DNA from: Burkholderiaceae bacterium
Lineage (GTDB): Bacteria > Pseudomonadota > Gammaproteobacteria > Burkholderiales > Burkholderiaceae_B
Length of the DNA: 47,671 bases
Reading direction: 5' to 3'
NCBI GenBank assembly: GCA_004322135.1
Contig: SCSG01000002.1
Location: forward strand, 1-47,671
Each line of letters opens with the position of its first letter. Position 1 is the stretch's first letter. The notes under the pieces are model-generated. The model ran no database searches, was not told where the DNA came from, and saw only the letters and a program-made list of their open reading frames with translations. Made by a program: the position numbers and the translations under genes. This document shows, piece by piece, positions 17,976-27,575 of this stretch.

Positions 17976-18791
17976 ATGACTTTCACTGAAAAACTCGATC
18001 TGGCCTGGGCTCACTCCAATTCATTGCTGATGGTCGGGCTTGACCCGAACCCCCAACGCTTTCCTGCCGAAGTCCGCGGCCGTCCGAATGCCATCTATGA
18101 GTTCTGCCGCGCCATCGTGGACGCCACCGCGCCATATATCTGCGGGATCAAACCGCAGATTGCCTACTTTTCTGGTCAAGGCGCCGAGGCGCAGCTTGAA
18201 GCGCTGCTGGCCTACACGCGCGAACAATACCCCCAGTTGCCCATCGTGCTGGACGCCAAGCGCGGCGACATCGGCACAACCGCCGAGCAATACGCCCTGG
18301 AAGTCTTCGAGCGCTATCAGGCCGACGCCGTAACCGTCAACCCATACATGGGCTTCGATTCGGTCGAACCGTATCTGTCGTGGCAGGAAAAAGGCGTGAT
18401 CGTCCTGTGCCGCACATCGAACAAGGGCGGCGCCGACCTGCAATTGATGGAGTCTCGGGACGGTGTGCCGCTTTACCTTCATGTCGCCAGTCTGGTGGCC
18501 AACCACTGGAACGCAAACGGCCAATGCGCCCTTGTCATGGGCGCCACCTACCCCGCCGAGCTTGCCAAAGTCCGTGAACGGGTGGGGGATATGCCGCTGC
18601 TGGTACCCGGTATCGGCGCACAGGGTGGCGACATCTCCGCCATCGTCAAGGTGGGCCGCAACAGCCGCGGCACAGGCATGATGATCAACGCATCACGCTC
18701 GATTCTTTACGCGGGTCACGGCGACGACTGGCGCGAAGCGGCCGCTACAGCCGCCATGGCAACTCGCGACGCCATCAACGCTGCGCGCTAG
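17976..18791 (+). CDS. pyrF: Orotidine 5'-phosphate decarboxylase (PyrF), long form
   Basis: A 271-residue enzyme catalysing the last step of UMP synthesis. The catalytic DAKRGD motif (93-98, with K95 as the key lysine) is intact, as are [14 protein letters not shown] near the N-terminus and [11 protein letters not shown] toward the C-terminus. The length fits the longer type 2 class found in betaproteobacteria and actinobacteria, rather than the 230-245-residue enterobacterial form. It is convergent with pncC, with 24 bp between the stops. Confidence 0.95.
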   Translation: MTFTEKLDLAWAHSNSLLMVGLDPNPQRFPAEVRGRPNAIYEFCRAIVDATAPYICGIKPQIAYFSGQGAEAQLEALLAYTREQYPQLPIVLDAKRGDIGTTAEQYALEVFERYQADAVTVNPYMGFDSVEPYLSWQEKGVIVLCRTSNKGGADLQLMESRDGVPLYLHVASLVANHWNANGQCALVMGATYPAELAKVRERVGDMPLLVPGIGAQGGDISAIVKVGRNSRGTGMMINASRSILYAGHGDDWREAAATAAMATRDAINAAR

Positions 18792-18815
18792 TGACCTGTC
18801 TGGTAACACCAAGAG

Positions 18816-19319
18816 TCAAAGCGGCCCGATAAAAGCCAGGGCCGTTTCCAGGGCAAAAATTACTGACGCGATACGCACCTGCTGCCGATCGCCCTCGAAC
18901 GTGTGGGTGGCAGCCCGCGTGACCAGGCCTTCGCCGGCACGCCGGGCAAAGCCAAAGCACACCATGCCCACGGGCTTGCCGGGAGTGGCACCCCCGGGAC
19001 CGGCAATACCCGTAGTTGAAATGGCAAAGTGGGCGAGCTGGCTGGCGCCAAGCACGCCCGCCGCCATCTCCATGGCGGTTTCCTCGCTGACGGCGCCAAA
19101 ACGCTCGAGCGTATCGCGCCCCACCCGCAGCTGGTCCATTTTGGCCGCATTACTGTAGGTGACGAACCCTCGGTCAAACCACTGGCTCGAGCCTGCCACA
19201 TCGGTAATGGCAGCGCTAAGCAGACCACCCGTACACGATTCGGCACAACCCAGCATCCAGTTGCGCTCGAGCAAAGCCCGACCTATGGCAATGGCATGCG
19301 TCATCGTTGCTTCGCTCAT
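18816..19319 (-). CDS. pncC: Nicotinamide-nucleotide amidohydrolase (CinA C-terminal domain protein)
   Basis: A 167-residue stand-alone CinA C-terminal domain. Members deamidate nicotinamide mononucleotide in pyridine nucleotide recycling. Family motifs are CAESCTGGLLSAAITDVAGSS (about 24-44) and GIAGPGGATPGKPVGMV (about 104-120). The start overlaps the pgpA stop as TAATG (19321-19317), so it is the last gene of a run ribB-like, ribH, nusB, thiL, pgpA, pncC. Confidence 0.92.
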   Translation of the reverse strand: MSEATMTHAIAIGRALLERNWMLGCAESCTGGLLSAAITDVAGSSQWFDRGFVTYSNAAKMDQLRVGRDTLERFGAVSEETAMEMAAGVLGASQLAHFAISTTGIAGPGGATPGKPVGMVCFGFARRAGEGLVTRAATHTFEGDRQQVRIASVIFALETALAFIGPL

Positions 19320-19843
19320 TACAGGACTCCTATGCGAACCAGAATGGCCAGCAACAGCAAGGTATAAGCCGCGGCCAGAATATCGTCCAGCATAACCCCA
19401 AAGCCATGCTTCAGGCGCCTGTCGAAATAACTGATGGGAGGGGGCTTGGTAATGTCGAAAATCCGGAACAGGACAAAGGCCACTGCCTGAACCCAGAATG
19501 GATCGGGGCTAAGCCACAGCACGAGCCAGAATGCAATGCACTCATCCCAGACCATAATGCCCGCGTCGGGTTTGCCCAGCTCTGTACCCACGCGCTGACA
19601 GCACCAGCAGCCATAGACGAAAAGAACCGGTAACCCCACCGCAATAACCGCGTCGGGCAGGCGCGACAACACCAATCCCCACAGGATCCAGGCCAACAAC
19701 GTGCCCCAAGTCCCCGGCCCAGGACGCAACAGGCCACTGCCAAAGCCCAGTGCGACGATGCGCGCTGGTGAATGCAGCATCCAGGACCAGGTCGGCATTA
19801 CCACCGACTCGGACGATCCCGGATTCATCTCGGAAACGGACAT
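19319..19843 (-). CDS. pgpA: Phosphatidylglycerophosphatase A
   Basis: A 174-residue inner-membrane enzyme that dephosphorylates phosphatidylglycerophosphate to phosphatidylglycerol. It shows the family signature GFGSGLLRPGPGTWGTLLA, the conserved WDECIAFW (in VWDECIAFWLVL) and the C-terminal FDITKPPPISYFDRR. The ATG at 19843 is preceded by GAGGG at proper spacing and was preferred over an upstream GTG. Coupling to pncC is by a 1-nt overlap. Confidence 0.93.
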   Translation of the reverse strand: MSVSEMNPGSSESVVMPTWSWMLHSPARIVALGFGSGLLRPGPGTWGTLLAWILWGLVLSRLPDAVIAVGLPVLFVYGCWCCQRVGTELGKPDAGIMVWDECIAFWLVLWLSPDPFWVQAVAFVLFRIFDITKPPPISYFDRRLKHGFGVMLDDILAAAYTLLLLAILVRIGVL

Positions 19844-19882
19844 AAGCACGCCCTCAAAAGGCCCCGGCACGAAATCGGGGAT

Positions 19883-20842
19883 TCAGCTGAAATGATCGAA
19901 ACCGGCACGCGGCACGGTAACGGCCCGGCCATCTGCGCGTTTAACAATAGCACCACTGCCCTCGGTAATGCACCCAATGCGCGCCGCCTCGACGCCCGCC
20001 AGGTGCGCCAGGGCAAGAATCGTTTCGCGCTTGCTGGCATCTGCCGTAAAGCACAGTTGATAGACGTCACCACCGCCAAGCACAGCAGCCTCCTGCACCG
20101 CGGGAGGCAAGCTTCGCAGGGCCGGGTGCACCGGCAGAGCTTCGTAATTCAATTCGGCGCCACAATGGCTGGCTGCAAGAATGTGACCCAGATCCTGCAG
20201 CAAGCCATCGGAAATATCCAGCGCCGCACGAGCCACTCCGGCAAGGCTCTGCGCAAATTGCAGCGGCGGCTCGGGACGCTCCAGAGCCGCGCGCGTAGAG
20301 GCCAACAAAGCCGGGTTGGAAGGCAAAGCGTGTTGCAGCAGCTGAAGCGCAATGTCGGCGGCCCCGAGACTGCCCGTAACCCATATGTCGTCCCCGAGCC
20401 TGGCGGCGGAGCGGCGCAATGCCTTTTGCGGGTCCACCTGGCCGAAAACCGTAACGCTGATGACAACGCCGGACATGCCGCGCGTGGTGTCCCCTCCTAC
20501 CAACGGGCACTGAGCCGCATCGGCCTGCGCATAGAACCCGTTGGCAAACGCCACCAGCCAGCGCGGATCGACAGTTGGCAAGGCCAGACCCAAAACGCAC
20601 GCCAGGGGCTGCGCGCCCATGGCGGCAAGGTCGGACAAATTAACGGCCAACGCTTTAAGTCCCAACGAGTACGGATCGACATCGGCAAGGAAATGCCGGC
20701 CTTCCACGAGAAGATCAGTGCTGACAGCCATCTGCTGGCCGGCATCCAGAGGCACGAGGGCGCAGTCGTCACCCACCCCCAGAAGATGCGAGGGTACGGG
20801 CCGCGAAAAATATCGAGCGATAAGGTCGAATTCGTTGACCAA
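19883..20842 (-). CDS. thiL: Thiamine-monophosphate kinase (ThiL), TTG start
   Basis: A 319-residue kinase that makes thiamine pyrophosphate from thiamine monophosphate. It shows the PurM-like fold motifs GVGDDCALV (residues 22-30), STDLLVEGRHF, NLSDLAAMGA and VGGDTTRG. The start is a TTG at 20842 (VNEFDLIARYF follows), supported by AGAGGG about 5 bp upstream. It follows nusB by 9 bp, a linkage common in proteobacteria. Confidence 0.94.
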   Translation of the reverse strand: MVNEFDLIARYFSRPVPSHLLGVGDDCALVPLDAGQQMAVSTDLLVEGRHFLADVDPYSLGLKALAVNLSDLAAMGAQPLACVLGLALPTVDPRWLVAFANGFYAQADAAQCPLVGGDTTRGMSGVVISVTVFGQVDPQKALRRSAARLGDDIWVTGSLGAADIALQLLQHALPSNPALLASTRAALERPEPPLQFAQSLAGVARAALDISDGLLQDLGHILAASHCGAELNYEALPVHPALRSLPPAVQEAAVLGGGDVYQLCFTADASKRETILALAHLAGVEAARIGCITEGSGAIVKRADGRAVTVPRAGFDHFS

Positions 20843-20851
20843 TAGGCCCTC

Positions 20852-21349
20852 TTAGCGACGTGTGGCGGCCTGGACCTCGGCGGGCCGGACGTCGGCGGCA
20901 AGCTTGTCGAGCACGCCATTGACGAACTTGAAGCCATCAGTTCCGCCAAACGATTTGGCCAACTCGACGGCTTCGTTGATGGCCACCTTGTAGGGCACCT
21001 CGATGTGATAGACAAGCTCGTAGCTGCCGATCAGCAATATGCCGTGTTCAACCGGAGAAAGCTCAGCCAGCGGCCGATCGATGTATGGCGTAAAGCGTTC
21101 ACGCAGGCCAGAGGCCTCTTTCAGGACGCCGTGCAGAAGGGTCTTGAACCATGCGGCGTCCGCTTCGGGAAACTCTTCATTGTCGCGAATGTGGGCATCG
21201 ATGGCGCCGGCCTCTTGCAGCCCGTCTTCGCCGCGCAGCAGCCACGCATACACGCCCTGTAGCGCAAACTCGCGTGCGCGCCGGCGTGCACTGCGAGAAT
21301 TCGCGCGCTGCCCGCCCGCGCCTTGGGCCCTACTTTTCGTCAACGTCAT
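20852..21349 (-). CDS. nusB: Transcription antitermination factor NusB
   Basis: A 165-residue all-helical protein that binds boxA RNA with NusE (S10) for rRNA antitermination. Family features are the basic N-terminus with [38 protein letters not shown], and [31 protein letters not shown] at the C-terminus. The ATG at 21349 follows GAGGG and overlaps the 3' end of ribH by 20 bp. Several upstream in-frame ATGs would lie deeper inside ribH and are less likely. Confidence 0.94.
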   Translation of the reverse strand: MTLTKSRAQGAGGQRANSRSARRRAREFALQGVYAWLLRGEDGLQEAGAIDAHIRDNEEFPEADAAWFKTLLHGVLKEASGLRERFTPYIDRPLAELSPVEHGILLIGSYELVYHIEVPYKVAINEAVELAKSFGGTDGFKFVNGVLDKLAADVRPAEVQAATRR

Positions 21350-21863
21350 CACCCTCGTAATCGTCATCCTCATCGCCGTCGTCGTCATCATCGTCGTCGG
21401 ACTCGGGTTCGAGTGCTGCCACGAGATTGGCCATTTCGACCGCGACTCGCGCGCAGTCGCGGCCCTTGGCTTCTGCCCGCGCTTCAGCCTGCTCGTCGGT
21501 ATTCGTCGTCAGCACACCATTGGCCACTGGAATGCCTGTTTCCAGGGCAACGCGGCTGATGGCCGCAGCGCTTTCATTGCTGACGGTTTCGAAGTGATAG
21601 GTTTCTCCACGAATGACCGCACCCAGCGCGACCAAGGCGTCGAATTCGAATGTTTCGGCCATTTGAGCCAACGTCACGCCCACTTCCAGCGCGCCAGGCA
21701 CGGTTACGACCATGACGTCGCGCTCATCAACACCAAGTTCAAGCAGTTCGGCCAGGCAGGCGTCAAGCTCGGCCAGGCCGATTTTTTCGTTGAAACGGGA
21801 GCGTACGACCCCAATATGCAGGCCTTCACCATTAAGGTCGGGAGCAAGCGTGTAAGGGTTCAT
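21330..21863 (-). CDS. ribH: 6,7-dimethyl-8-ribityllumazine synthase (RibH)
   Basis: A 177-residue enzyme for the penultimate step of riboflavin synthesis. Substrate-binding motifs are [31 protein letters not shown], and [16 protein letters not shown]. It is longer than typical because of an Asp/Glu tail of about 25 residues at the C-terminus ([20 protein letters not shown] and onward), encoded by GAC/GAT-rich trinucleotide repeats. Its stop lies inside the start region of nusB. It is 12 bp downstream of the ribB-like gene. Confidence 0.95.
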   Translation of the reverse strand: MNPYTLAPDLNGEGLHIGVVRSRFNEKIGLAELDACLAELLELGVDERDVMVVTVPGALEVGVTLAQMAETFEFDALVALGAVIRGETYHFETVSNESAAAISRVALETGIPVANGVLTTNTDEQAEARAEAKGRDCARVAVEMANLVAALEPESDDDDDDDGDEDDDYEGDDVDEK

Positions 21864-21875
21864 GGTAGGTTCCTT

Positions 21876-23045
21876 TTAGGCGTTGGATGAAGGTTCACTA
21901 TCGTAACCTGTTATGGTCAGAGAAAACCCGGCCATACTGGGCATTTTGCGCGGACGGGCCAACAGGCGGGCACGACCGACCTTCAGATCGCGCATGATCT
22001 GTGCGCCAATCCCATATGTACGAAAATCGAACCGGCTTGCCGTACCTTCCGGCGGTTCAGTTTTGGGCTGTCCCCATTCGGCGAACTGTTCGAACAGAAC
22101 ATCGGCGGTACTCTGGCAATTGAGCATTACCAGCACGCCACAAGGCGCGGCCGCAATGGCCTTGAGGGCACTGTCAATTGTCCAGCTGTGTGAAGTCACA
22201 TCAGCCGAAAGCACATCAAGCAAGGTCGCCGGCTCGTGCACGCGCACCAGAGTTTCGGCTTCGGGGGTGATTTCACCGTGGGCAAGGGCCAGGTGCGGCG
22301 CCCCCGAGGCCAAGTCACGGTAGGCCAGGGCCCGGAACTCGCCCCAAGGCGTTTGCATGACACGCTCGGCCACGCGTTCGACCATGGATTCGTGCTCGCT
22401 ACGATACTGAATGAGGTCGGCAATGGTGCCGATCTTGAGGCCGTGCTCCTGCGCAAAGCCTTTAAGGAAGGGCAAGCGCGCCATGGTGCCATCGGGTTTG
22501 AGCACTTCGCAGATGACGGCCGCCGGAGTCAGGCCGGCCAGCGCGGTGAAGTCGCAGCCGGCCTCGGTGTGCCCTGCCCGCACCAGAACCCCCCCACGCA
22601 CGGCCCGCACCGGAAAAATATGGCCGGGATGGACAATGTCGGCGGGTTTGGCGTCCCGCGCCACGGCAACGCGAACCGTATGGGCGCGATCGGGTGCCGA
22701 AATGCCGGTATTGACGCCCTCGGCCGCCTCGATGGACATGGTGAAGTTGGTGCCGAACCGGGCATTGTTGTTGGTGCGGCTGACCATGAGCGACAAGCCG
22801 AGCTGCTGGCAGCGTTCCTCGGTCAGCGTAAGACACACCAGCCCGCGCGCATGCGTCACCATGAAATTGATGGCGTCCGGAGTAACGAACTCGGCCGCCA
22901 TGACAAGGTCGCCCTCGTTTTCCCGGTCTTCCTCGTCGACCAGAATGACCATGCGCCCGGCGCGCAATTCGGCCACAATTTCTGGAACAGGTGAAATAGC
23001 GAAGTTTTCAGCACTTGCGGTGTCTACTGCTGCGGAGTTGCTCAT
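21876..23045 (-). CDS. ribB: 3,4-dihydroxy-2-butanone 4-phosphate synthase fused to a degenerate GTP cyclohydrolase II-like domain
   Basis: A 389-residue fusion. The N-terminal half has the butanone phosphate synthase motifs DEEDRENEGD (37-46), HPGHIFPV (139-146) and GHTEAGCD (158-165), and is probably active. The C-terminal half (about 215-389) resembles GTP cyclohydrolase II but lacks its zinc-binding cysteines: where active enzymes have EC...RCDCG, this one has EPATLLDVLSADVTSHSW. Such RibB-like fusions (RibBX type) are known; the second domain is thought inactive as a cyclohydrolase. The start at 23045 gives the family N-terminus. No FMN riboswitch consensus is visible upstream. Confidence 0.9.
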   Translation of the reverse strand: MSNSAAVDTASAENFAISPVPEIVAELRAGRMVILVDEEDRENEGDLVMAAEFVTPDAINFMVTHARGLVCLTLTEERCQQLGLSLMVSRTNNNARFGTNFTMSIEAAEGVNTGISAPDRAHTVRVAVARDAKPADIVHPGHIFPVRAVRGGVLVRAGHTEAGCDFTALAGLTPAAVICEVLKPDGTMARLPFLKGFAQEHGLKIGTIADLIQYRSEHESMVERVAERVMQTPWGEFRALAYRDLASGAPHLALAHGEITPEAETLVRVHEPATLLDVLSADVTSHSWTIDSALKAIAAAPCGVLVMLNCQSTADVLFEQFAEWGQPKTEPPEGTASRFDFRTYGIGAQIMRDLKVGRARLLARPRKMPSMAGFSLTITGYDSEPSSNA

Positions 23046-23309
23046 GACATTAAATCTCAGTGAAAGTTGGCTTATTTTAACGCGCACCCGGGCGCCGACC
23101 CCACATTGTCGCCCCAACCGCGGGTGGGCGCCCGAAAGACGCCCGCGCACCCCAACTGCACACGTGGAAAGCCATCGCAACCCACTACATGTGGTGCGAC
23201 CCTGCACGCTCAGTATTGAATGCCAGCCGCTTCTTCCTGCGCCGGCCAAAACCACTTCGCCTGCCGTTGCGCTACTATGCGCCATGACCCGTTACCGGCG
23301 CATTCTGCC

Positions 23310-24806
23310 ATGATTGAACGCGAGCTGAAACTGTACGTCCCCGCGGCGGCCCGCGTGGCTGTCGCAAGGGCGCTGCAGGAAAGCCAGGCCCGACAGATCA
23401 CGCTGCACGCGCGCTATTACGACACCGCGACACGCGAACTGGCCGACGCCGGCATCGCCCTGCGTCTGCGCAAAGAAGGGCCGGACTGGGTGCAGACCCT
23501 GAAAACCCAGGGCGCCGATGCCCTCTCCCGCACCGAATTGAACGCCCCGCGACCCGGCCCGACACTCAATACGGCCTTGTACGACGGCACCCCGCTTGCA
23601 GCCGTTTTCACGCAACTGAAAGAGCCGCTGGCGCTACGCTACGAAACGCTGATCACACGAACAACGCTAACGCTCGAACACTTCGACGCCACCATCGAGA
23701 TTGCCTACGACACGGGCGTCATCACCTCTGGCGAACACAGCCTGCCGGTAAGCGAAATCGAATTTGAACTGGTCACCGGCCACGTGGAAGCGCTTTTCGA
23801 CGTCGGAGCGCAATGGCTGCAACGCTTCGGACTAGTCCTGGACCTTCGCAGCAAAGCCGAACGCGGCGACACGCTGGCATCCGGCGCCCTGCCCGAACAA
23901 CTGTGCCGGCCAAGACGCGCCCGAATCATCGTTTTCGAGTCAAGCTCCAGCATCGATAGCGCCTACCTGGCATGCGCCAACGAGAGTCTGGCGCAAATCA
24001 TCCAGAATACGGCGTACGCCGCAGGAACCGACACGGCGTCAGCCAGCAGGCTGGTCCGCGCCGAATACGTCCACCAACTACGGGTTGGCATCCGCCGCTT
24101 GCGCTCGTGCTGGAAGCTCTTCAACCGATGGGTTCCCGACGCAGATGCAACGGACCGCGCCACACTGCGCGAAAGCTTCACAATTTTCGGCAGCTCACGC
24201 GACCGCGATGTCATCAGGCTGGAAGTGGAGCCGCAGATCAAAAAGGCCGGAATGCCGCGTTACAGGCGCCCACGCGAGCGGGCAGCCAGCCGCGCACAGC
24301 CTGAAGCCGTTGCAGGCGGCATTCCGCTGCAAATGGCACTGCTTGGCTTGCTAAAGCACCTGGTCCTGCTCAACGAACGCGCCGCATCCGAAGTGCCCCC
24401 AGTCCCGCTCTCATCATCCGCCGCGCGGGCGGCCATCGTCCACCGGCTGAACACATGGCTGAAAAAGATTACCAAGGCAGGCTCCCGTTTCGAACAACTT
24501 CCCGTTGAAACGCAACACGACCTGCGCAAACAGGCCAAGAGCCTGCGCTACGGCCTGGACTTCTCCGAATGCCTGCTGCCACGAGCCGAATTGGAGCCGC
24601 TGCGCACAACGCTGACGCAAATTCAAAAATCGTTGGGTGACCTGAATGACTACTACTGCGCCGAAGAGTACTACCTTGCGCTGACGGGTTCCCAGCCCCA
24701 GGTCTGGTTCGCCATTGGTTGGCTGCGTGCCGGACAGGATCGACAGAAAAGCCAGGCGCAGACACTTTTCAGGCAACTGGCCAAGCACGGTTTTCTCAAA
24801 GGCTGA
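23310..24806 (+). CDS. CYTH and CHAD domain protein
   Basis: A 498-residue protein with an N-terminal CYTH domain (residues 1 to about 200), identified by the ExExK motif MIERELKLYV and further Glu/Arg/Lys residues on the expected strands (YETLITRTT, EIEFELV). A C-terminal CHAD domain (about 245-498) has its helical His-rich signature VHQLRVGIRRLRSCWKLF. CYTH domains act on triphosphates and inorganic polyphosphate; CHAD domains bind polyphosphate. A role in polyphosphate metabolism is likely. The ATG at 23310 was chosen because the CYTH motif begins at once. A GGCCCG/CGGGCC hairpin (24810-24824) lies between it and convergent ftsY. Confidence 0.9.
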   Translation: MIERELKLYVPAAARVAVARALQESQARQITLHARYYDTATRELADAGIALRLRKEGPDWVQTLKTQGADALSRTELNAPRPGPTLNTALYDGTPLAAVFTQLKEPLALRYETLITRTTLTLEHFDATIEIAYDTGVITSGEHSLPVSEIEFELVTGHVEALFDVGAQWLQRFGLVLDLRSKAERGDTLASGALPEQLCRPRRARIIVFESSSSIDSAYLACANESLAQIIQNTAYAAGTDTASASRLVRAEYVHQLRVGIRRLRSCWKLFNRWVPDADATDRATLRESFTIFGSSRDRDVIRLEVEPQIKKAGMPRYRRPRERAASRAQPEAVAGGIPLQMALLGLLKHLVLLNERAASEVPPVPLSSSAARAAIVHRLNTWLKKITKAGSRFEQLPVETQHDLRKQAKSLRYGLDFSECLLPRAELEPLRTTLTQIQKSLGDLNDYYCAEEYYLALTGSQPQVWFAIGWLRAGQDRQKSQAQTLFRQLAKHGFLKG

Positions 24807-24840
24807 AACGGCCCGCGCCGGGCCAGCCCTGGCGCCCGGG

Positions 24841-26046
24841 TCAGTCTCCTACCATGGCGGCGGCAAACTCGCGCGCCACAAAGGGCTGCAGATCTTCCAT
24901 ACCTTCACCTACACCAATCCAATACACCGGGATGGGGCGCACGCCCTGGCTGCCCGCGGCCACGGCAGCGAGGGTTCCACCCTTGGCCGTGCCGTCCAGT
25001 TTGGTCACGACCAGGCCGGTCAAATTGATGGCGGCATCGAAAGCACGAATCTGGGAGATGGCATTCTGCCCCGTATTCCCGTCGACAACCAGCAGCACCT
25101 CGTGCGGCGCCTGATTGTCTGCCTTGCCGATGACGCGCCGGATCTTTTTCAGCTCTTCCATCAGATGCAACTGCGTGGGCAGGCGCCCGGCCGTATCCAC
25201 CATGACAATACTTGCGCCACGCGCGCGCCCTGCGTTGACCGCATCAAACGCCACCGCGGCGGGGTCGCCCCCTTCCTGCGCAATGACCGACACATTGTTG
25301 CGTTCACCCCAGGCTATCAGTTGTTCGCGTGCCGCCGCGCGAAACGTATCACCGGCTGCCAGCAACACCTTTTGGCCCTGCTGCTGAAACGCATAAGCCA
25401 GCTTACCGATGGACGTGGTCTTGCCGGCACCATTCACGCCAGCGATCATCACGACAACAGGCGAGGCGTAGCCCAGCGGAAATTTCTTCTCCAGCGGCTT
25501 CAGATGCTCGGCGAGAATGTCACGCAGTGCCGCCTTGACCTGATCCGCGTTCTCGATGCGATCCTTGTGCACCCTGGCACGCAAGGCCGTTAACAATTTC
25601 GTGGTCGCCTCAACGCCGGCGTCGGCCATGATCAGCGCCGACTCCAACTCGTCAAACAGCGCCTCGTCAACCTTGACCCCGATAAACAGCCCGCCAATGT
25701 TCTGCCCTGTGCGCGACAGCCCCTGTTTAAGGCGCGACAACCATGAGCCCGCCGCGCGTGTCCCGTACCCCGACGTACTCGCCGCCCCATCCCCGGAAGA
25801 TGCCTGGGCCTGGGCCTGGGCCAGTGTCTGAGCCTGTGTCTGGGCTTGGGCCTGTGTCTGGGCTTGGGCCGGCCCGGCGGGACCCACAGCTGAAGCCGGC
25901 GCCTCAGCCACCTTCTCGAGGTCAGCCGCGTCTGCGGGAAGCCGCTTGCCTTCAAGGCCCGCTTCCTTCGCCGGATCAGCGTCCTTCACCCGTCCAACGG
26001 CCGGCTCCCGGTCACCCGCCTTCTTTTTTTTGAAGAGTTCGAACAT
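24841..26046 (-). CDS. ftsY: Signal recognition particle receptor FtsY
   Basis: A 401-residue GTPase that docks ribosome-SRP complexes at the membrane. The NG domain has GVNGAGKTTSIGK (203-215), the DTFRAAAREQL segment (233-243), DTAGRLPTQ (284-292) and TKLDGTAKGG (348-357). The N-terminal 100 residues are the variable A domain. They start with basic MFELFKKKKAGDRE and contain an Ala-Gln dipeptide tract (about 60-82), encoded by hexanucleotide-like repeats at 25801-25869. It diverges from rsmD, with 59 bp between the starts. Confidence 0.95.
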   Translation of the reverse strand: MFELFKKKKAGDREPAVGRVKDADPAKEAGLEGKRLPADAADLEKVAEAPASAVGPAGPAQAQTQAQAQTQAQTLAQAQAQASSGDGAASTSGYGTRAAGSWLSRLKQGLSRTGQNIGGLFIGVKVDEALFDELESALIMADAGVEATTKLLTALRARVHKDRIENADQVKAALRDILAEHLKPLEKKFPLGYASPVVVMIAGVNGAGKTTSIGKLAYAFQQQGQKVLLAAGDTFRAAAREQLIAWGERNNVSVIAQEGGDPAAVAFDAVNAGRARGASIVMVDTAGRLPTQLHLMEELKKIRRVIGKADNQAPHEVLLVVDGNTGQNAISQIRAFDAAINLTGLVVTKLDGTAKGGTLAAVAAGSQGVRPIPVYWIGVGEGMEDLQPFVAREFAAAMVGD

Positions 26047-26105
26047 CGCTTTACACTACCTGAAAATTGGGTTGGTTGAATCCAGGTATTGTCCCCCGAA
26101 TCATC

Positions 26106-26705
26106 ATGACGAAAAAGCACACTATCCGTATTGTAGGCGGTGAATACCGGCGCACACCAATCCCCGTCATTGAGGGCACCGGCCTGCGTCCCACACCTGA
26201 CCGCGTCCGCGAAACCCTATACAACTGGCTGCAACATCTGTGGGGAGGCAATTTCACAGATAAGCACGTTCTGGATCTGTTCGCGGGTAGCGGCGCCTTG
26301 GGATTTGAAGCCGCCTCGCGTGGCGCGGCCCATGTCCAGATGGCGGAAAACAACCACGAGGCCGTCCTCGCCCTGCGTGCCCTGCGCACCAAACTGGGCG
26401 CAAGCAGCGTACGTATCCACGAAGGCGACGCGCTTGCGGCTGTCAGCCACCTTAACGCCTCCCCGTTCGACCTTGTCTTGCTTGACCCGCCTTTTGGTCA
26501 GGGATGGCTCGACAAACTATGGACCCCGCTGGTTCGCGTGCTGAACCCAACACACGGACTGATTTACATTGAATCGGAAACGCCGGTCAGGCCACCGGCC
26601 AGTTTCGAAATCATACGAAAGGGCAAGGCAGGAAACGTACACTTTCATTTGATCCAATTTGCTGCATTGCAAAAAATAGACAATAATCTTCCCATACCAA
26701 AATAA
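26106..26705 (+). CDS. rsmD: 16S rRNA (guanine(966)-N(2))-methyltransferase RsmD
   Basis: A 199-residue SAM-dependent methyltransferase acting on G966 of 16S rRNA. It has the N-terminal RIVGGEYRRTPIPV, the TPDRVRETLYNWL segment, motif I VLDLFAGSGALGFEAASRGA, and the catalytic DPPFG (in DLVLLDPPFGQGW). The start at 26106 matches the family N-terminus; no strong ribosome binding site is seen. Divergent from ftsY and upstream of coaD, a frequent neighbourhood. Confidence 0.93.
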   Translation: MTKKHTIRIVGGEYRRTPIPVIEGTGLRPTPDRVRETLYNWLQHLWGGNFTDKHVLDLFAGSGALGFEAASRGAAHVQMAENNHEAVLALRALRTKLGASSVRIHEGDALAAVSHLNASPFDLVLLDPPFGQGWLDKLWTPLVRVLNPTHGLIYIESETPVRPPASFEIIRKGKAGNVHFHLIQFAALQKIDNNLPIPK

Positions 26706-26784
26706 GATTCAGTTGGCCCCGGGCCTGAAATGAAGCACCAGACGCAGCCACCTCGGGCTGCTCTCCTTCAAAATTAACGCTTAA

Positions 26785-27309
<525 letters not shown>

Positions 27310-27411
27310 CCCAATCAGCCCAGCCTAACCTGATTACGTCACGATTTTGCAAACCTGTGCCGCGGATGCTTGCGGGGCCGGGTAACCCAACTTACGATTG
27401 ACGGCTATGCG

Positions 27412-27575
27412 TAGTGTCCCGTTTGGCTAATTCGAATACTTATCTTCGGCGCCTGGGCTCGCCATACTGCGTTGCAAATCCTCGCGATAGCTACGGCTAT
27501 CGCTGCGGTTTGCGCCTTGTCTGACAAGCCCACGCATCCGAATATAAGTGCACAAACTAACCAAACGGGACACTA
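27412..27575. mobile_element. 164-bp palindromic MITE-like element with TA ends
   Basis: The two ends are inverted repeats: TAGTGTCCCGTTTGG (27412-27426) and its exact inverse (27561-27575), with similarity continuing inward. The whole element folds on itself about a centre at 27493.5. The apex is a hairpin with arms GCGATAGC (27484-27491) and GCTATCGC (27496-27503) around TACG, and intermediate segments also pair with bulges. It starts and ends with TA, consistent with insertion of a Tc1/mariner or IS630-like non-autonomous element with TA duplication. No transposase is encoded. It supplies the stop codon of the next gene. Confidence 0.7.

Noticed and set aside
23046-23220. FMN riboswitch upstream of the ribB-like gene
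   Set aside because: The minus-strand leader is GC-rich and has hairpin potential, but the conserved RFN blocks (such as GGGGTGAAATTCCC and ACCGGCGGT) are absent.
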